From Gemmatimonadaceae bacterium (GTDB taxonomy: Bacteria > Latescibacterota > UBA2968 > UBA8231), in the NCBI GenBank assembly GCA_026706075.1, contig JAPOZM010000088.1, positions 1-64,000 on the forward strand: a DNA stretch of 64,000 nt, written 5' to 3'. This document shows positions 42,609 through 51,775 of the stretch, in pieces. Made by a program: the position numbers and the translations under genes. Each line of letters opens with the position of its first letter. Within the stretch, counting starts at the first letter, position 1. The notes beneath the pieces were generated by a model that saw only the letters and a list, made by a program, of their open reading frames with translations, was not told the DNA's origin and did no database searches.

Positions 42609-44626
42609 AGAGCCCGTCCGACCTCCTCACCGTCGGTCCGGATCCGGCGGCCGGAGACCGGCGTCTGCTGGCGCCGCGGGCGCTCACGACTCCCTGCGGG
42701 CTGGCGCCCCCGGCCGACCTGGCCGACTGGCGGCGGAGGGCCACGCACATCCGCGAACGGATCCTCTCCGTCACCGGCCTCCTGCCATCGCCCCGGCGGT
42801 CGCCCCTCAGGGCTCGCGTCTTCGGGCGCGTCGAGGGGCAGGGCTACTCGGTGGAGAAGGTCCACCTCGAGAGCCTCCCCGGGTTGTTCGTGTGCGGCAA
42901 CCTGTACCGGCCCCTCGGTCTCACAGGAGCGGCCCCCGGGATCGCCTGTCCCCACGGCCACTGGTCCCAGGGGCGGTTCCACCACGACCACCTGGGCTCC
43001 GTCCCGGCGCGCGGCATCGGCCTGGCGCGCCTCGGCTGTGTGGCCTTCGCCTACGACATGGTCGGCTACAACGACTCGGCCCAGTTCGAGCACCGCCACG
43101 CCTTCGGCTCCCGGGCCGGGCCGTGGGGAGTGGGCCAGCTGGGGCTGCAGCTGTGGAACAGCCTGCGGGTCATCGACTTCCTCTGCTCCCTGAGCGACGT
43201 CGATCCCGGCCGCATCGGCGTTACCGGGGCCTCCGGCGGCGGCACCCAGACCTTCCTGCTCGCCGCTGTCGACGACCGGGTGGCCGCCGCCGCCCCGGTG
43301 AACATGATCTCGGGACACATGCAGGGAGGCTGCGTCTGCGAGAACCAGGCCCACCTGCGGCTCGACCTGAACAACATCGAGATCGCCGCCTGCGCCGCCC
43401 CGCGTCCGCTGATGATGGTCTCGGCCACGGGCGACTGGACCGTGCACACGCCGTACCACGAGTACCCCGCCGTGCGCCGGGTCTACGACCTCTTCGGAGC
43501 CGCCGGCCGCGTCCACACCTGCCAGGTGGAGGCCGAGCACAACTACAACCGGGCAAGCCGGGAGGCCGTGTACGGCTTCTTCCGCCGCTACCTGCTCGGC
43601 GGCTCGGGCGCGCCGGTCCGGGAGCCGGACCTGGACCCCGTGGACCCGGCCGAGCTCCGTGTCTTCCCCCGGGAGCCCGGCTCCGGCCGGACCGTCATGC
43701 CGAAGCGGGCCCTGGCGGCGGGGGACCTGATCGACTCCGTCGCCCGTCGGGCCCGGCGGCGAAACGCCCTTCTGCAGCCGCGGGACCTCGGCGGCCTGCG
43801 GCGGCTGCGCTCCCGCCTGGGCCCGGCCCTGCGGCACTGCCTGGCCGCGCGCATGCCGGCACCCGGAGAGGTGGACCTTCAGGAGCGGGGGAGGGAGCGC
43901 TTGCGGCAACGGGGCGGCGAGCTGGTGTACGAGCGCTTGCTGCTGAGGCTCGAAGGCGGCGCCGTCCCCGCGGTGATGGTCTCGGCGGCTTCCGCCGCCC
44001 GCGGGCCGGCGGCCCTGGTCGTGCACGGGGATGGCAAGGCGGCGCTCTTCACCAACGACGGGAAGCCTCGTGCTCCGGTGGCGGCCCTGCTGCGGGCCGG
44101 CCACAGGGTGCTGGCCATCGACCCCTTCCTGCTGGGCGAGGCCGGGGATGCGGACCACCCCTACCCGGTCGAGGACATCGACCACTTCTACACCTACAAC
44201 CCGGTGACCGCATCGGCTCGCGTCCAGGACGTGCTCAGCGCCCTCGGCTACCTGCGCGACCGGCCCGATACCGACGGCGTGCGCCTCCTCGGACAGGGGC
44301 GGGCCGGCCTGTGGTGTCTCTTCGCCGCTGCCGCCGCGGGCCCCGCCGGGCCGCGGTCCACCTGCGCCGAGGTCAGCGGGTTCCACTTCGAGCGTGACTG
44401 GGAGAGTACGTGCCCCATCCCCGCGGTCCGGTCCGCCGGAGACGTGGCCACCGCCGCCGCCCTGATCGCGCCCGGGCGCCTGGCCGTCCACGGGGCCAGC
44501 GCCGGCCAGCGCTTTCCGGAGTCCGCCGTCCGGAGGATCTACCGGTCCGCCGCCCGCCCGGAGGCCCTGACCATATCACGCCACCGGTGGTCCTCGGAGC
44601 GCCAGGTGGGCTGGCTGCTGACCTGA
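42605..44626 (+). CDS. Double-domain alpha/beta-hydrolase (acetyl-xylan-esterase/dienelactone-hydrolase-like)
   Basis: A 673-aa protein with two hydrolase-like halves. Domain 1 (about 80-335) has nucleophile S210 in GASGGG, acid D277 (ATGDWT) and H312 (EAEHNYN), plus the CPHGHW oxyanion-side loop. Domain 2 (about 440-670) keeps the fold (VVHGDGKAAL, LAIDPFLLGE) but the nucleophile elbow reads GQGRAG with no Ser, so it is probably inactive. No signal peptide is seen. It probably cleaves an ester of a sugar or aromatic compound. It is coupled to the DegT gene by ATGA. Confidence 0.8.
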   Translation: MKSPSDLLTVGPDPAAGDRRLLAPRALTTPCGLAPPADLADWRRRATHIRERILSVTGLLPSPRRSPLRARVFGRVEGQGYSVEKVHLESLPGLFVCGNLYRPLGLTGAAPGIACPHGHWSQGRFHHDHLGSVPARGIGLARLGCVAFAYDMVGYNDSAQFEHRHAFGSRAGPWGVGQLGLQLWNSLRVIDFLCSLSDVDPGRIGVTGASGGGTQTFLLAAVDDRVAAAAPVNMISGHMQGGCVCENQAHLRLDLNNIEIAACAAPRPLMMVSATGDWTVHTPYHEYPAVRRVYDLFGAAGRVHTCQVEAEHNYNRASREAVYGFFRRYLLGGSGAPVREPDLDPVDPAELRVFPREPGSGRTVMPKRALAAGDLIDSVARRARRRNALLQPRDLGGLRRLRSRLGPALRHCLAARMPAPGEVDLQERGRERLRQRGGELVYERLLLRLEGGAVPAVMVSAASAARGPAALVVHGDGKAALFTNDGKPRAPVAALLRAGHRVLAIDPFLLGEAGDADHPYPVEDIDHFYTYNPVTASARVQDVLSALGYLRDRPDTDGVRLLGQGRAGLWCLFAAAAAGPAGPRSTCAEVSGFHFERDWESTCPIPAVRSAGDVATAAALIAPGRLAVHGASAGQRFPESAVRRIYRSAARPEALTISRHRWSSERQVGWLLT

Positions 44627-44671
44627 GGGAGCCCGGGGCGGGACACCCACGGCGCCCACCCGGCATCTGCG

Positions 44672-45505
44672 ATGAACACCGAAGAACTGCAGGCGAAGAA
44701 GGGGCGGCGCGAGCCGATCGTCGTCCTCACCTGCTACGACAGCCCCACGGCCGCCTGGCAGGAGGCGGCAGGTGTCGATGTCGTGTTCTGCGCAGACAGC
44801 GTCGGCACCAATCTCCTCGGGTACGACGACGAGCGGCAGGTGACGATGGACGACATGATCCACCACCTGAAGGCCGTTCGGCGCGGCCTCCGGGGGGGCG
44901 CCTACCTGCTCGCCGACCTTCCCTACGGCTCCGCCGACACTCCCGGGGAGGCCCTGGACAACTCCCTGCGCTTCACCGCCCTCGGTGCCGACGGCGTCAA
45001 GCTGGAGGGATTCAAGCCCGAGGTCGTGACCGCCCTCGGCGAGCGCGGACTCGATGTGTGGTGCCATCTCGGCCTGAACCCGCAGATCCACGAGGCGCCG
45101 CGGATCCAGGCCCGTACCGCCAGGGCTGCGGCCCTCCTGGTGGAGCGGGCCCTCCGCCTCCAGGAGGCGGGGGCTGCCTTCCTGGTCCTCGAGCTCATCC
45201 CGGAGGAGGTCGGCAGGGCGGTCACCGAACGCCTCGACATCCCCACCATCGGCATCGCCGCCGGCCGCTACACCGACGGGCAGGTCCTGGTCGTCACCGA
45301 CGTCCTCGGCGTCCACGAGTTCGACCTGCGCCACGTGCGCCGCTACGGCGAGTTCGCACGCCAGGGGACCCGCGGCATCGCCGCCTATGTCGACGATGTG
45401 CGCCAGCGGCGCTTTCCCGCCGCCGGTCAGGGCTGGCGCATGAAGGAGGCCGAGGCGGCCGAGTTCGACCGCTGGCTGTCCGGGCACCCCCCCGAGGACC
45501 GCTAG
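44672..45505 (+). CDS. panB: 3-methyl-2-oxobutanoate hydroxymethyltransferase
   Basis: A 277-aa PanB barrel. Conserved features include LTCYDSPTA, CADSVGTN, the Mg-binding DLPYGS loop, GVKLEG and HLGLNPQ. It transfers a hydroxymethyl group from 5,10-methylene-THF to 2-oxoisovalerate to give ketopantoate, the first pantothenate/CoA step. panC and panD are not adjacent. Its TAG overlaps the stop of the convergent RNB gene. Confidence 0.9.
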   Translation: MNTEELQAKKGRREPIVVLTCYDSPTAAWQEAAGVDVVFCADSVGTNLLGYDDERQVTMDDMIHHLKAVRRGLRGGAYLLADLPYGSADTPGEALDNSLRFTALGADGVKLEGFKPEVVTALGERGLDVWCHLGLNPQIHEAPRIQARTARAAALLVERALRLQEAGAAFLVLELIPEEVGRAVTERLDIPTIGIAAGRYTDGQVLVVTDVLGVHEFDLRHVRRYGEFARQGTRGIAAYVDDVRQRRFPAAGQGWRMKEAEAAEFDRWLSGHPPEDR

Positions 45506-47370
45506 CCGGTCCTTTCCCGCAGGTCCACGTGGAGGTCGAGACGCGGCAGGTCCACGTGCCGGACCGTGGCCGCGTAGAGGCTCCCCGGCCGGCCGCCTGG
45601 CGGAAGGCTGACCGGCGTCTCCAGGGCCAGTTCCGGAATCACCAGCGTTCCCCGGCGGCCTCTCGCGTCGATCAGCTCCGCCTCTCCCTGCCAACCGGGC
45701 CGCTGCCGCAACTGCACGAGGGTCCAGTGGCGATTGGCGAGCCGCTCGGTACGGCGCACGGCACGGGCGGCGGCCTCGGCCTGGGCGGCGCGCTCGAACA
45801 TCTGATCTCGCTCCAGGGGTTCGGCCTCCGAGGCCCATGCGCGCAGTTGCTGGTGGGCGAGGAGGTCGACGTAGCGGCGCAGGGGACTCGTGACGCGCAC
45901 GTAGGCCTGCAGTCCCAGGCCGCGGTGGGGAGCGGGCTCGCCGCTGACGCGGGCCGGAGTCTGGCGCCGCCGCAGGGCGAAGGCGGCGGCCAGCGAGCCC
46001 TCCGGCGGCGGCGCATCCCCCTCGCTCTCCGGGGCCGCTTCCTGCACCGAGAAGGGCATGGCGAGTCCGCTCTCGACCGCCGTCCGCGCCATCCCTTCGC
46101 CGGCCAGGATCATGGCCTCGGCCACCATCCTGCGGATCGGCGAGGGCACCAGGGGCTCGATACGGATGACGGGCGCCTCCGTCCCGCCCTCCACGCGGAT
46201 GCGCGCCTCGGGCCACTCCAGGTCCACGGCCCCGGCGGTCAGCCTCCGGGAACGGGCCCGATCGGTGAGCTCCACCAGCCTCTGCAGGAGCGGGTCCCGG
46301 TCGAGGCGTTGCTCGGCGGCTCCATAGGTCAACCGCTCGACCCGCACCCGCGAGATCAGGAAGGCGCACTCCGTGACCCGGCCCTCCTCGTCGAGGAGGA
46401 GCCGAAAGGAGAGGGCCGGCGACTCACCTTCCGGGCCCAGGCCCAGCCCCAGCCGATCCACCGCCTCGCGGGGAAGCATCGGGATCGTCCCGTCCGGCAG
46501 GTAGAGGGTGGCGCCGCGGTCTCTCGCCTCACGGTCGACCGGGCTCTCCGAGAGGACGGCGGAGGCCGCGTCGGCCACGTGGACCCAGAGAGCCCCGTCC
46601 TCGTCGAGGGAGACGGCGTCGTCGGGGTCGCGGCTGCCCTCGTCGTCGATGGCGAGGGCCGGCAGGTGAGTGAGGTCCTTCCGCGGCTCCGGGGATGGGT
46701 CCGCCAATGCTGCTCGGGGCGCCTCCAGAGGGAGTCCGGCCCGGGCGCGGTAGGGCACGTCCGAGACCGACCAGCGCCCCACCTCCAGAAGCAGGGCGTG
46801 GGCGTTCTCCGCCGACTCGGCGCGGCCGAGTTCCTTCAGCACGGGCGAGCCCTCGCGGCGGCCGAGGGCCAGGTCCTGCAGGGGGCGCAGGAACTCCTCG
46901 TCCTCGTCGGTCACGGCTCCGCCCCGGACGCGCTCGACGAAGGCGGACCAGGCCCGGGCCCTCCGGGCGGCCTGGTGGCGGCGCTCGCTCTCCTCCGACA
47001 CCTCCAGCGGGGATCGCGCCAGGACGGCCTCCGGCGATCCCGAGAAGTGCAGGCCGTCAGCGACAAGCTGCCAGGCCGCCCAGGAGGCGGCGGGGGTGGC
47101 ACCGCCGAAGAGCAACTCGGCGAGGGTGGCCAGGTCGCAGGGATCCTCCCCGTGAAGCAGGTCGCGCACGGCCTCGACCGGCTCGGCCGGCCCTGGGTCG
47201 GAGAGGTCGGCCAACCTACAGGGGCCGCCATGCAGCAGGGTCACGTCCTTGGGGCGCACACGGCGGGACCCGCCCTCCGTCTCGATCTCCAGGCGGCCCT
47301 CCCCGGGTTTCTTGACGCGGGCCGGACGGCCCTTGTAGAGTACGAGCCCGCCTGTGGGCAGCTCACTCAT
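45502..47370 (-). CDS. RNB-domain 3'-5' exoribonuclease (RNase II/R family)
   Basis: A 622-aa exoribonuclease. The RNB active site is AIDDEGSRDPDDAVSL, with the four conserved Asp that bind Mg. YVRVTSPLRRYVDLLAHQQL is the second RNB signature and a short S1-like segment ends the protein. The N-terminal region (about 220 aa) does not look like the paired cold-shock domains of E. coli RNase R/II and resembles the cyanobacterial-type RNB proteins. ATG 47370 gives MSELPTGG; longer in-frame sequence upstream is antisense to the FGGY kinase. It degrades single-stranded RNA. Confidence 0.88.
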   Translation of the reverse strand: MSELPTGGLVLYKGRPARVKKPGEGRLEIETEGGSRRVRPKDVTLLHGGPCRLADLSDPGPAEPVEAVRDLLHGEDPCDLATLAELLFGGATPAASWAAWQLVADGLHFSGSPEAVLARSPLEVSEESERRHQAARRARAWSAFVERVRGGAVTDEDEEFLRPLQDLALGRREGSPVLKELGRAESAENAHALLLEVGRWSVSDVPYRARAGLPLEAPRAALADPSPEPRKDLTHLPALAIDDEGSRDPDDAVSLDEDGALWVHVADAASAVLSESPVDREARDRGATLYLPDGTIPMLPREAVDRLGLGLGPEGESPALSFRLLLDEEGRVTECAFLISRVRVERLTYGAAEQRLDRDPLLQRLVELTDRARSRRLTAGAVDLEWPEARIRVEGGTEAPVIRIEPLVPSPIRRMVAEAMILAGEGMARTAVESGLAMPFSVQEAAPESEGDAPPPEGSLAAAFALRRRQTPARVSGEPAPHRGLGLQAYVRVTSPLRRYVDLLAHQQLRAWASEAEPLERDQMFERAAQAEAAARAVRRTERLANRHWTLVQLRQRPGWQGEAELIDARGRRGTLVIPELALETPVSLPPGGRPGSLYAATVRHVDLPRLDLHVDLRERTG

Positions 47371-47460
47371 TCCCGACGTCCTTCCCCTCCGTGCAAAGCT
47401 GCACCCGCCAGTCCAGGCTGTCCAAGGCGGCCTCCTGCGGCGGCCGCCCCTGAACCCGGC

Positions 47461-48954
47461 GTGGCACCGGACCTCTCTCTCGGCATCGACCTGGGCACCA
47501 CGAGTGTCAAGGTCCTGGTGGTCGACTCCGGCGGCCGGGTGGTGGGGAGGGCCTCGGCCGGGTACCCCCTGCACACCCCGAGGCCTGGGTGGGTGGAGCA
47601 GGATCCCGAAGACTGGTGGCAGGCCACGTGCGCGGCCCTGCGCGAAGCCGCGCGGCAGGTCGACACGGCTCGCATCCGGGGACTCTCCCTCTCGGGGCAG
47701 CTCAACGGCGGACTCTTCCTCGACGACGCTCTGCAGCCGTTGCGGCCGGTGCCGATCTGGCTCGACCACCGCGCCGCCGAACTCTGCCGGCGCATCGATG
47801 ACGGCGTCGCGGGGGACTGCGTCCTCCAGTCGGCCCGGCAGCGCTTGACGCCGGTGAACACCCTGGCCAAGATCCTCTGGGTGCGCGACCACGAGCCGGC
47901 GGTCTACAGGAAGACGCGGGTCGTCCTGCTGCCGAAGGACTGGCTGCGGCTCCGCCTCTCGGGCAGCACCGGGACCGATCTGACGGACGCCTCCGTGACC
48001 GCCGCCCTCGACCTGAAGGAGAAGCGCTGGTCGTCGGAGGTTCTCTCCGCCGTCGGTGTGCGAGAGGACCTGTTTCCGGCGCTGTCCCCGTCGACCGAAG
48101 TGGTAGGCGCCGTCACCGAGGCCGCGGCGGCCTCCACCGGACTGCCGGCCGGCGTACCGGTCTGCGCCGGCGGCGGCGACATGCCCTGTCTCGCCGTGGG
48201 CAGCGGAGTGGTCCGTCCCGGGATCGTCTCCCTCGGCATCGGCACCGCGGCCCACGCCACGGCCTACGCCCCGAGTCTGGAGACCGCCTCCGGGCCTGCC
48301 ACCGAGGGGCTGTGGCCCATGTGCCATCCCGACGGCCGCGGCCATGCCTGGCTCGGGTGCTCCTTCACCGGGGGCGAGAGCCTGCGCTGGCTCACCGGGA
48401 TCCTCGGCGCTGGCTTCGAGGGGTTGCTCGCCGAGGCGGAGCAAGCCGAAGCCGGCAGCCGGGGACTGGTCTTCGCCCCCTGGCTGCAGGGCCGGGCCAC
48501 GCCGGGTCCCGACCCGGCCGCCCGGGGGGCCTTCCTGGGGCTGGACCTGCGCCACGGGCGCGGCCACATGGTACGCGCAGTCATGGAGGGTGTGGCCTAC
48601 GATCTTCGCGAGTGCCTGGAGTGCTTCCGTTGCGCCGGGCTGCCAGATCACGAGATCCGCGTCGGCGAGGGCGGCCTGCGCTCCGTCCTGTGGAGGCAGA
48701 TCGTGGCGGACGTGGTGGGCAAGCCGGTGCGCGTCCTCGCCGAGGACGACCCTTCCGCCCTCGGCGCGGCCCTGATCGCCGCCGTGGGCACGGGCCTGTT
48801 CGAGGACTTCGAAGAGGCCTGCGGCGCCGCGGACGGGCGCGCCCAGACGGTGGAGCCCCGGGACGAGGCGAGAGCCGCCTACGAGGAGGGATTCGTGGAG
48901 TACCAGCAGATCTATCCCGCTCTGCGGGACTGGCACGGAGGGCGCGGCCCATGA
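47461..48954 (+). CDS. FGGY-family carbohydrate kinase (xylulokinase-like)
   Basis: A 497-aa sugar kinase. The N-terminal phosphate loop is GIDLGTTSVKVLVVD, the sugar site has SLSGQLNGG and WLDHRA, and the catalytic Asp is in AGGGDMPC, equivalent to GGDN of xylulokinases. The C-terminal half includes AVMEGVAYDLRE and GEGGLRS. The substrate may be a ketopentose or a related polyol. No strong ribosome site precedes GTG 47461, and no other start gives the conserved N terminus. It heads a six-gene operon whose members overlap or abut; the divergent RNB gene starts 90 nt upstream. Confidence 0.87.
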   Translation: MAPDLSLGIDLGTTSVKVLVVDSGGRVVGRASAGYPLHTPRPGWVEQDPEDWWQATCAALREAARQVDTARIRGLSLSGQLNGGLFLDDALQPLRPVPIWLDHRAAELCRRIDDGVAGDCVLQSARQRLTPVNTLAKILWVRDHEPAVYRKTRVVLLPKDWLRLRLSGSTGTDLTDASVTAALDLKEKRWSSEVLSAVGVREDLFPALSPSTEVVGAVTEAAAASTGLPAGVPVCAGGGDMPCLAVGSGVVRPGIVSLGIGTAAHATAYAPSLETASGPATEGLWPMCHPDGRGHAWLGCSFTGGESLRWLTGILGAGFEGLLAEAEQAEAGSRGLVFAPWLQGRATPGPDPAARGAFLGLDLRHGRGHMVRAVMEGVAYDLRECLECFRCAGLPDHEIRVGEGGLRSVLWRQIVADVVGKPVRVLAEDDPSALGAALIAAVGTGLFEDFEEACGAADGRAQTVEPRDEARAAYEEGFVEYQQIYPALRDWHGGRGP

Positions 48955-49193
48955 AGCCGGAAGCACCGGTCGAGGGCGAGGGGCTCCGCGACGAGCCCCG
49001 TCGGCATCCGCTGATCTGGGTGGTGTACCTGTTGCTGTTCGTCGTGGCCGTTCCCTGGTACTGGCCGACGGGATACAGGGGGCCGCTCGTGCTCGGCCTG
49101 CCCCTGTGGGCCGCCGTGAGCCTGGGGGCGGTGGTGCTCATGGCCCTGTGGACCGCCTTCGTCATCCGGCGCTGGTGGCAGGAGGAGGACTGA
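48951..49193 (+). CDS. DUF3311-type small subunit of a sodium/solute symporter
   Basis: An 80-aa membrane protein with two helices (about 21-40 and 50-70) and basic ends. The PLIWVVYLLLFVVAVPWYWP pattern is that of DUF3311 proteins, which are encoded directly upstream of SSF symporters in many bacteria and are thought to be accessory subunits. The ATG overlaps the kinase stop (ATGA), and the symporter starts immediately after its stop. Confidence 0.85.
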   Translation: MKPEAPVEGEGLRDEPRRHPLIWVVYLLLFVVAVPWYWPTGYRGPLVLGLPLWAAVSLGAVVLMALWTAFVIRRWWQEED

Positions 49194-50657
49194 GTGGAAT
49201 CGGGATCCGGCTTCGGCACCGGCGCTCTCGTCGTCATCGGCCTCTACCTGGTGATGATGATCGGCGTCGGCTGGATCGGCCGTCTGCGGCGAATGAGCGA
49301 CAGCATGGCCGACTTCTACCTGGCCGGCCGCTCCATGGGCCTGGGGGTGCTGCTGCTGACCCTCTACGCCACCCAGTACAGCGGCAACACCATGTTCGGG
49401 TACACGGGCAAGGCCTACCGGATCGGCTTCGAGTGGACCGTCTCGATCCTCTTCATGTTCTCCATCATCGTCGGCTACCTCCTCTTCGCGCCGCGCCTGG
49501 TGGCCCTCGCACGGCGCATGGAGTTCATCACACCCGGCGACTACATCCGGCACCGTTTCGGCTCGCCCTTGCTGACCCTGCTGGCCACCCTGCTCATGAT
49601 CTACGCCCTCGGCAACTACACCCTGGCGCAGCTCAAGGCGATGGGGGCGGCCGTGGAGGGGATCACCGACGGCGGCATCTCCTCGGCCTACGGCATCATC
49701 GCCCTGGCGGTGATCATGGTCGTCTACGAAACCCTCGGGGGGATGCGTTCGGTGGCCTGGACGGATGCGATCCAGGGCGTCCTCCTGCTCGCCGGCTTCT
49801 CCATTCTGCTCTTCCTCGTGCCCGGCCTGGGCGGCGGCCTCACAGCCGTCGTCGAGAAGCTGAGCGTCGAAGCGCCCGAAATGGTAAGGGCGCCTTCGCT
49901 CGAGATCTGCAACACCTGGATCAGCTTCGTACTGCTCCTGGGCTGCGGCGCCGCCATCTATCCCCAGGCGATCCAGCGGCTCTACGCCAGCCGCTCGGTG
50001 AGCGTCCTCAAGCGGTCCCTCACGGTGATGGCCTTCCTGCCCCTTACGACGACCCTGATCGCCCTCCTCTGCGGGCTCACGGGAAGGGTGGTGCTCCCGG
50101 GCCTGGAGGGCGTGGCCACCGATCAGATCCTCGCCCGGCTGTGCGGCCTGATCATGGAGCAGTCCCTGGCGGGTTACTGGCTGGTCGTGGTGATCTTCGC
50201 GGCAGCCCTCGCCGCCCTCATGTCCACGGCCGACTCGGCCCTTCTGAGCATCTCCTCCATGTTCACGCGCGACATCTACCAGGTCCATTTCCGGCCGGGG
50301 GCGACCCAGCCCGAGCTCACCCTGGTGGGCAAGATCGTCTCCTGGGTGGTGGTGGCCGTGCTGGTGGGCATCGCCATCGGCACCGAGAAGACCCTCGTGC
50401 GCCTTCTGGAGATCAAGTTCGAGGTTCTGATCCAGATCGTGCCTTGCTTCTTCCTCGGTCTCTACTGGCGGAGGCTGCGGACCTCCGTGGTCATCGCCGG
50501 ACTGCTCGCTGGCCTGGCGGTCGCCCTGGGGCTGACCGTCGCCGGCCAGAGCAAGCTCTACGGGTTCCACGCCGGCGTCGTCGGCCTCGGCGTCAACTTT
50601 CTGATCTGTGTCGCCGGACGCGCGCTGGGCCCGGTGAAGGAGGAGGGAGAGGGGTGA
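49194..50657 (+). CDS. Sodium/solute symporter (SSF family)
   Basis: A 487-aa SSF transporter with about 13 helices. It shows DFYLAGRSMGLGVLLLTLYATQYSG at the N terminus and AALMSTADSALLSISSMFTRDIY around residue 340, with the sodium-site Ser/Thr. Its GTG abuts the DUF3311 stop (GGAGGAGG ribosome site inside that gene), so the two are made together. It probably imports the sugar or sugar acid processed by the two kinases and the enolase-family enzyme of the operon. Confidence 0.9.
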   Translation: MESGSGFGTGALVVIGLYLVMMIGVGWIGRLRRMSDSMADFYLAGRSMGLGVLLLTLYATQYSGNTMFGYTGKAYRIGFEWTVSILFMFSIIVGYLLFAPRLVALARRMEFITPGDYIRHRFGSPLLTLLATLLMIYALGNYTLAQLKAMGAAVEGITDGGISSAYGIIALAVIMVVYETLGGMRSVAWTDAIQGVLLLAGFSILLFLVPGLGGGLTAVVEKLSVEAPEMVRAPSLEICNTWISFVLLLGCGAAIYPQAIQRLYASRSVSVLKRSLTVMAFLPLTTTLIALLCGLTGRVVLPGLEGVATDQILARLCGLIMEQSLAGYWLVVVIFAAALAALMSTADSALLSISSMFTRDIYQVHFRPGATQPELTLVGKIVSWVVVAVLVGIAIGTEKTLVRLLEIKFEVLIQIVPCFFLGLYWRRLRTSVVIAGLLAGLAVALGLTVAGQSKLYGFHAGVVGLGVNFLICVAGRALGPVKEEGEG

Positions 50658-51775
50658 GGATCACCTCGGTGGACATCTGGACCGTCGTGGTGCCCACGAT
50701 CCCGGGGCGCGTGCACAGCCCGGAGTGGGTCCCGGAGACGGGGTGGGACCAGATGCCCAAGCACCTGCTGCGGCTGAACACCGACACCGAGCTGCAAGGG
50801 ATCGGGGAGACGGGGCGGGGGCTGCCCGTGGACCAGGTCCGGGAGGGGGCCCGACTCATCCTCGGGTCCGATCCCGAGGGGCTCTGTCTGCGGGACATCT
50901 ATGCCGTGCCCGAGGGGCGCGTCCTCGACGGCACGGAGCGGGGCGTTCCCGACGTGCAGCAGGGCCCCGCCTATGGGGCCTTCGAGATGGCGGTCCTCGA
51001 CCTCGTGGGCCGCGCCCGGAAGCTGCCCGTCCACGACCTCCTGGGAGGCGCCGTGCGCTCCCGGGTCCGCGCCGACTACTGGATCGGCCACCAGACCCCC
51101 GAGGACGGAAAGCGGTCGGTGGAGCGGGCCCTGCGGCTGGGCTTCCACGGGGTCAAGATCAAGTGCAGGCTGGAGGAGCCGATGGAGGAGCGCCTGCGCG
51201 CCATGCGCGACGTGGCCGGCGTCGACTTCAAGGTCACCGTCGACCCGAACGAGCGCTTCCATACGGCGGAAGAGGCGATCGAGCTGGCCCATCGCCTCGT
51301 GGCCCTGGGCAACGTCGAGGTCTTCGAGGACCCCATCCCCAAGAAGGACCTGGAGGGCTATGTCCGCATCCACGAGGAGGTGGACGCCCCGATCGCCATG
51401 CACCTCGGGGACGGGGCGTCCATGCTCCGGGCGCTGCAGGCCGGATGCGTGGACTGCTTCAACCTCGGCAGCGGCCCGGTCCGGATGCCCGAGCTCGCGC
51501 AGATCGCCGCCGCCGCGGGCATGCCCTGCTGGCACGGTTCCGGCAACGACCTCGGCATCATCGATACATCCTACATCCACGCCGCGGCGCTGGCCCCCGC
51601 CTGCGCCATGGCCTCCGACTTCGTGGGCAGCTGGACCCGGGAGGACGACCTGATCGTCGAGCCCATCGAGTTCGTTGACGGCTATGTGGCCACGCCCGAG
51701 AAGGCGGGACTCGGGTGCGATCTGGACCTGGAGGCGCTCCCGAAGTACACGCAGGCCCACGAGGAGGTAAGGTGA
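50654..51775 (+). CDS. Enolase-superfamily (mandelate racemase/muconate lactonizing-like) protein
   Basis: A 373-aa enolase-superfamily enzyme. K168/K170 (KIK), D197 (TVDPNE) and E225 (VFEDPIPKK) match the conserved barrel positions. The expected third acidic ligand position reads IAMHLGD (H250), as in the homologue at 148-1152. WHGSGNDLGI at ~302-311 is the distal loop. It should act on a hydroxy-acid made from, or imported by, the operon's transporter, but no specificity can be assigned. GTG 50654 overlaps the symporter stop. Confidence 0.87.
   Translation: MRITSVDIWTVVVPTIPGRVHSPEWVPETGWDQMPKHLLRLNTDTELQGIGETGRGLPVDQVREGARLILGSDPEGLCLRDIYAVPEGRVLDGTERGVPDVQQGPAYGAFEMAVLDLVGRARKLPVHDLLGGAVRSRVRADYWIGHQTPEDGKRSVERALRLGFHGVKIKCRLEEPMEERLRAMRDVAGVDFKVTVDPNERFHTAEEAIELAHRLVALGNVEVFEDPIPKKDLEGYVRIHEEVDAPIAMHLGDGASMLRALQAGCVDCFNLGSGPVRMPELAQIAAAAGMPCWHGSGNDLGIIDTSYIHAAALAPACAMASDFVGSWTREDDLIVEPIEFVDGYVATPEKAGLGCDLDLEALPKYTQAHEEVR

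Noticed and set aside
44410-47400. Long upstream extension in frame with the FGGY kinase
   Set aside because: The extension is antisense to the RNB gene and overlaps panB; the kinase N-terminal motif begins just after GTG 47461.
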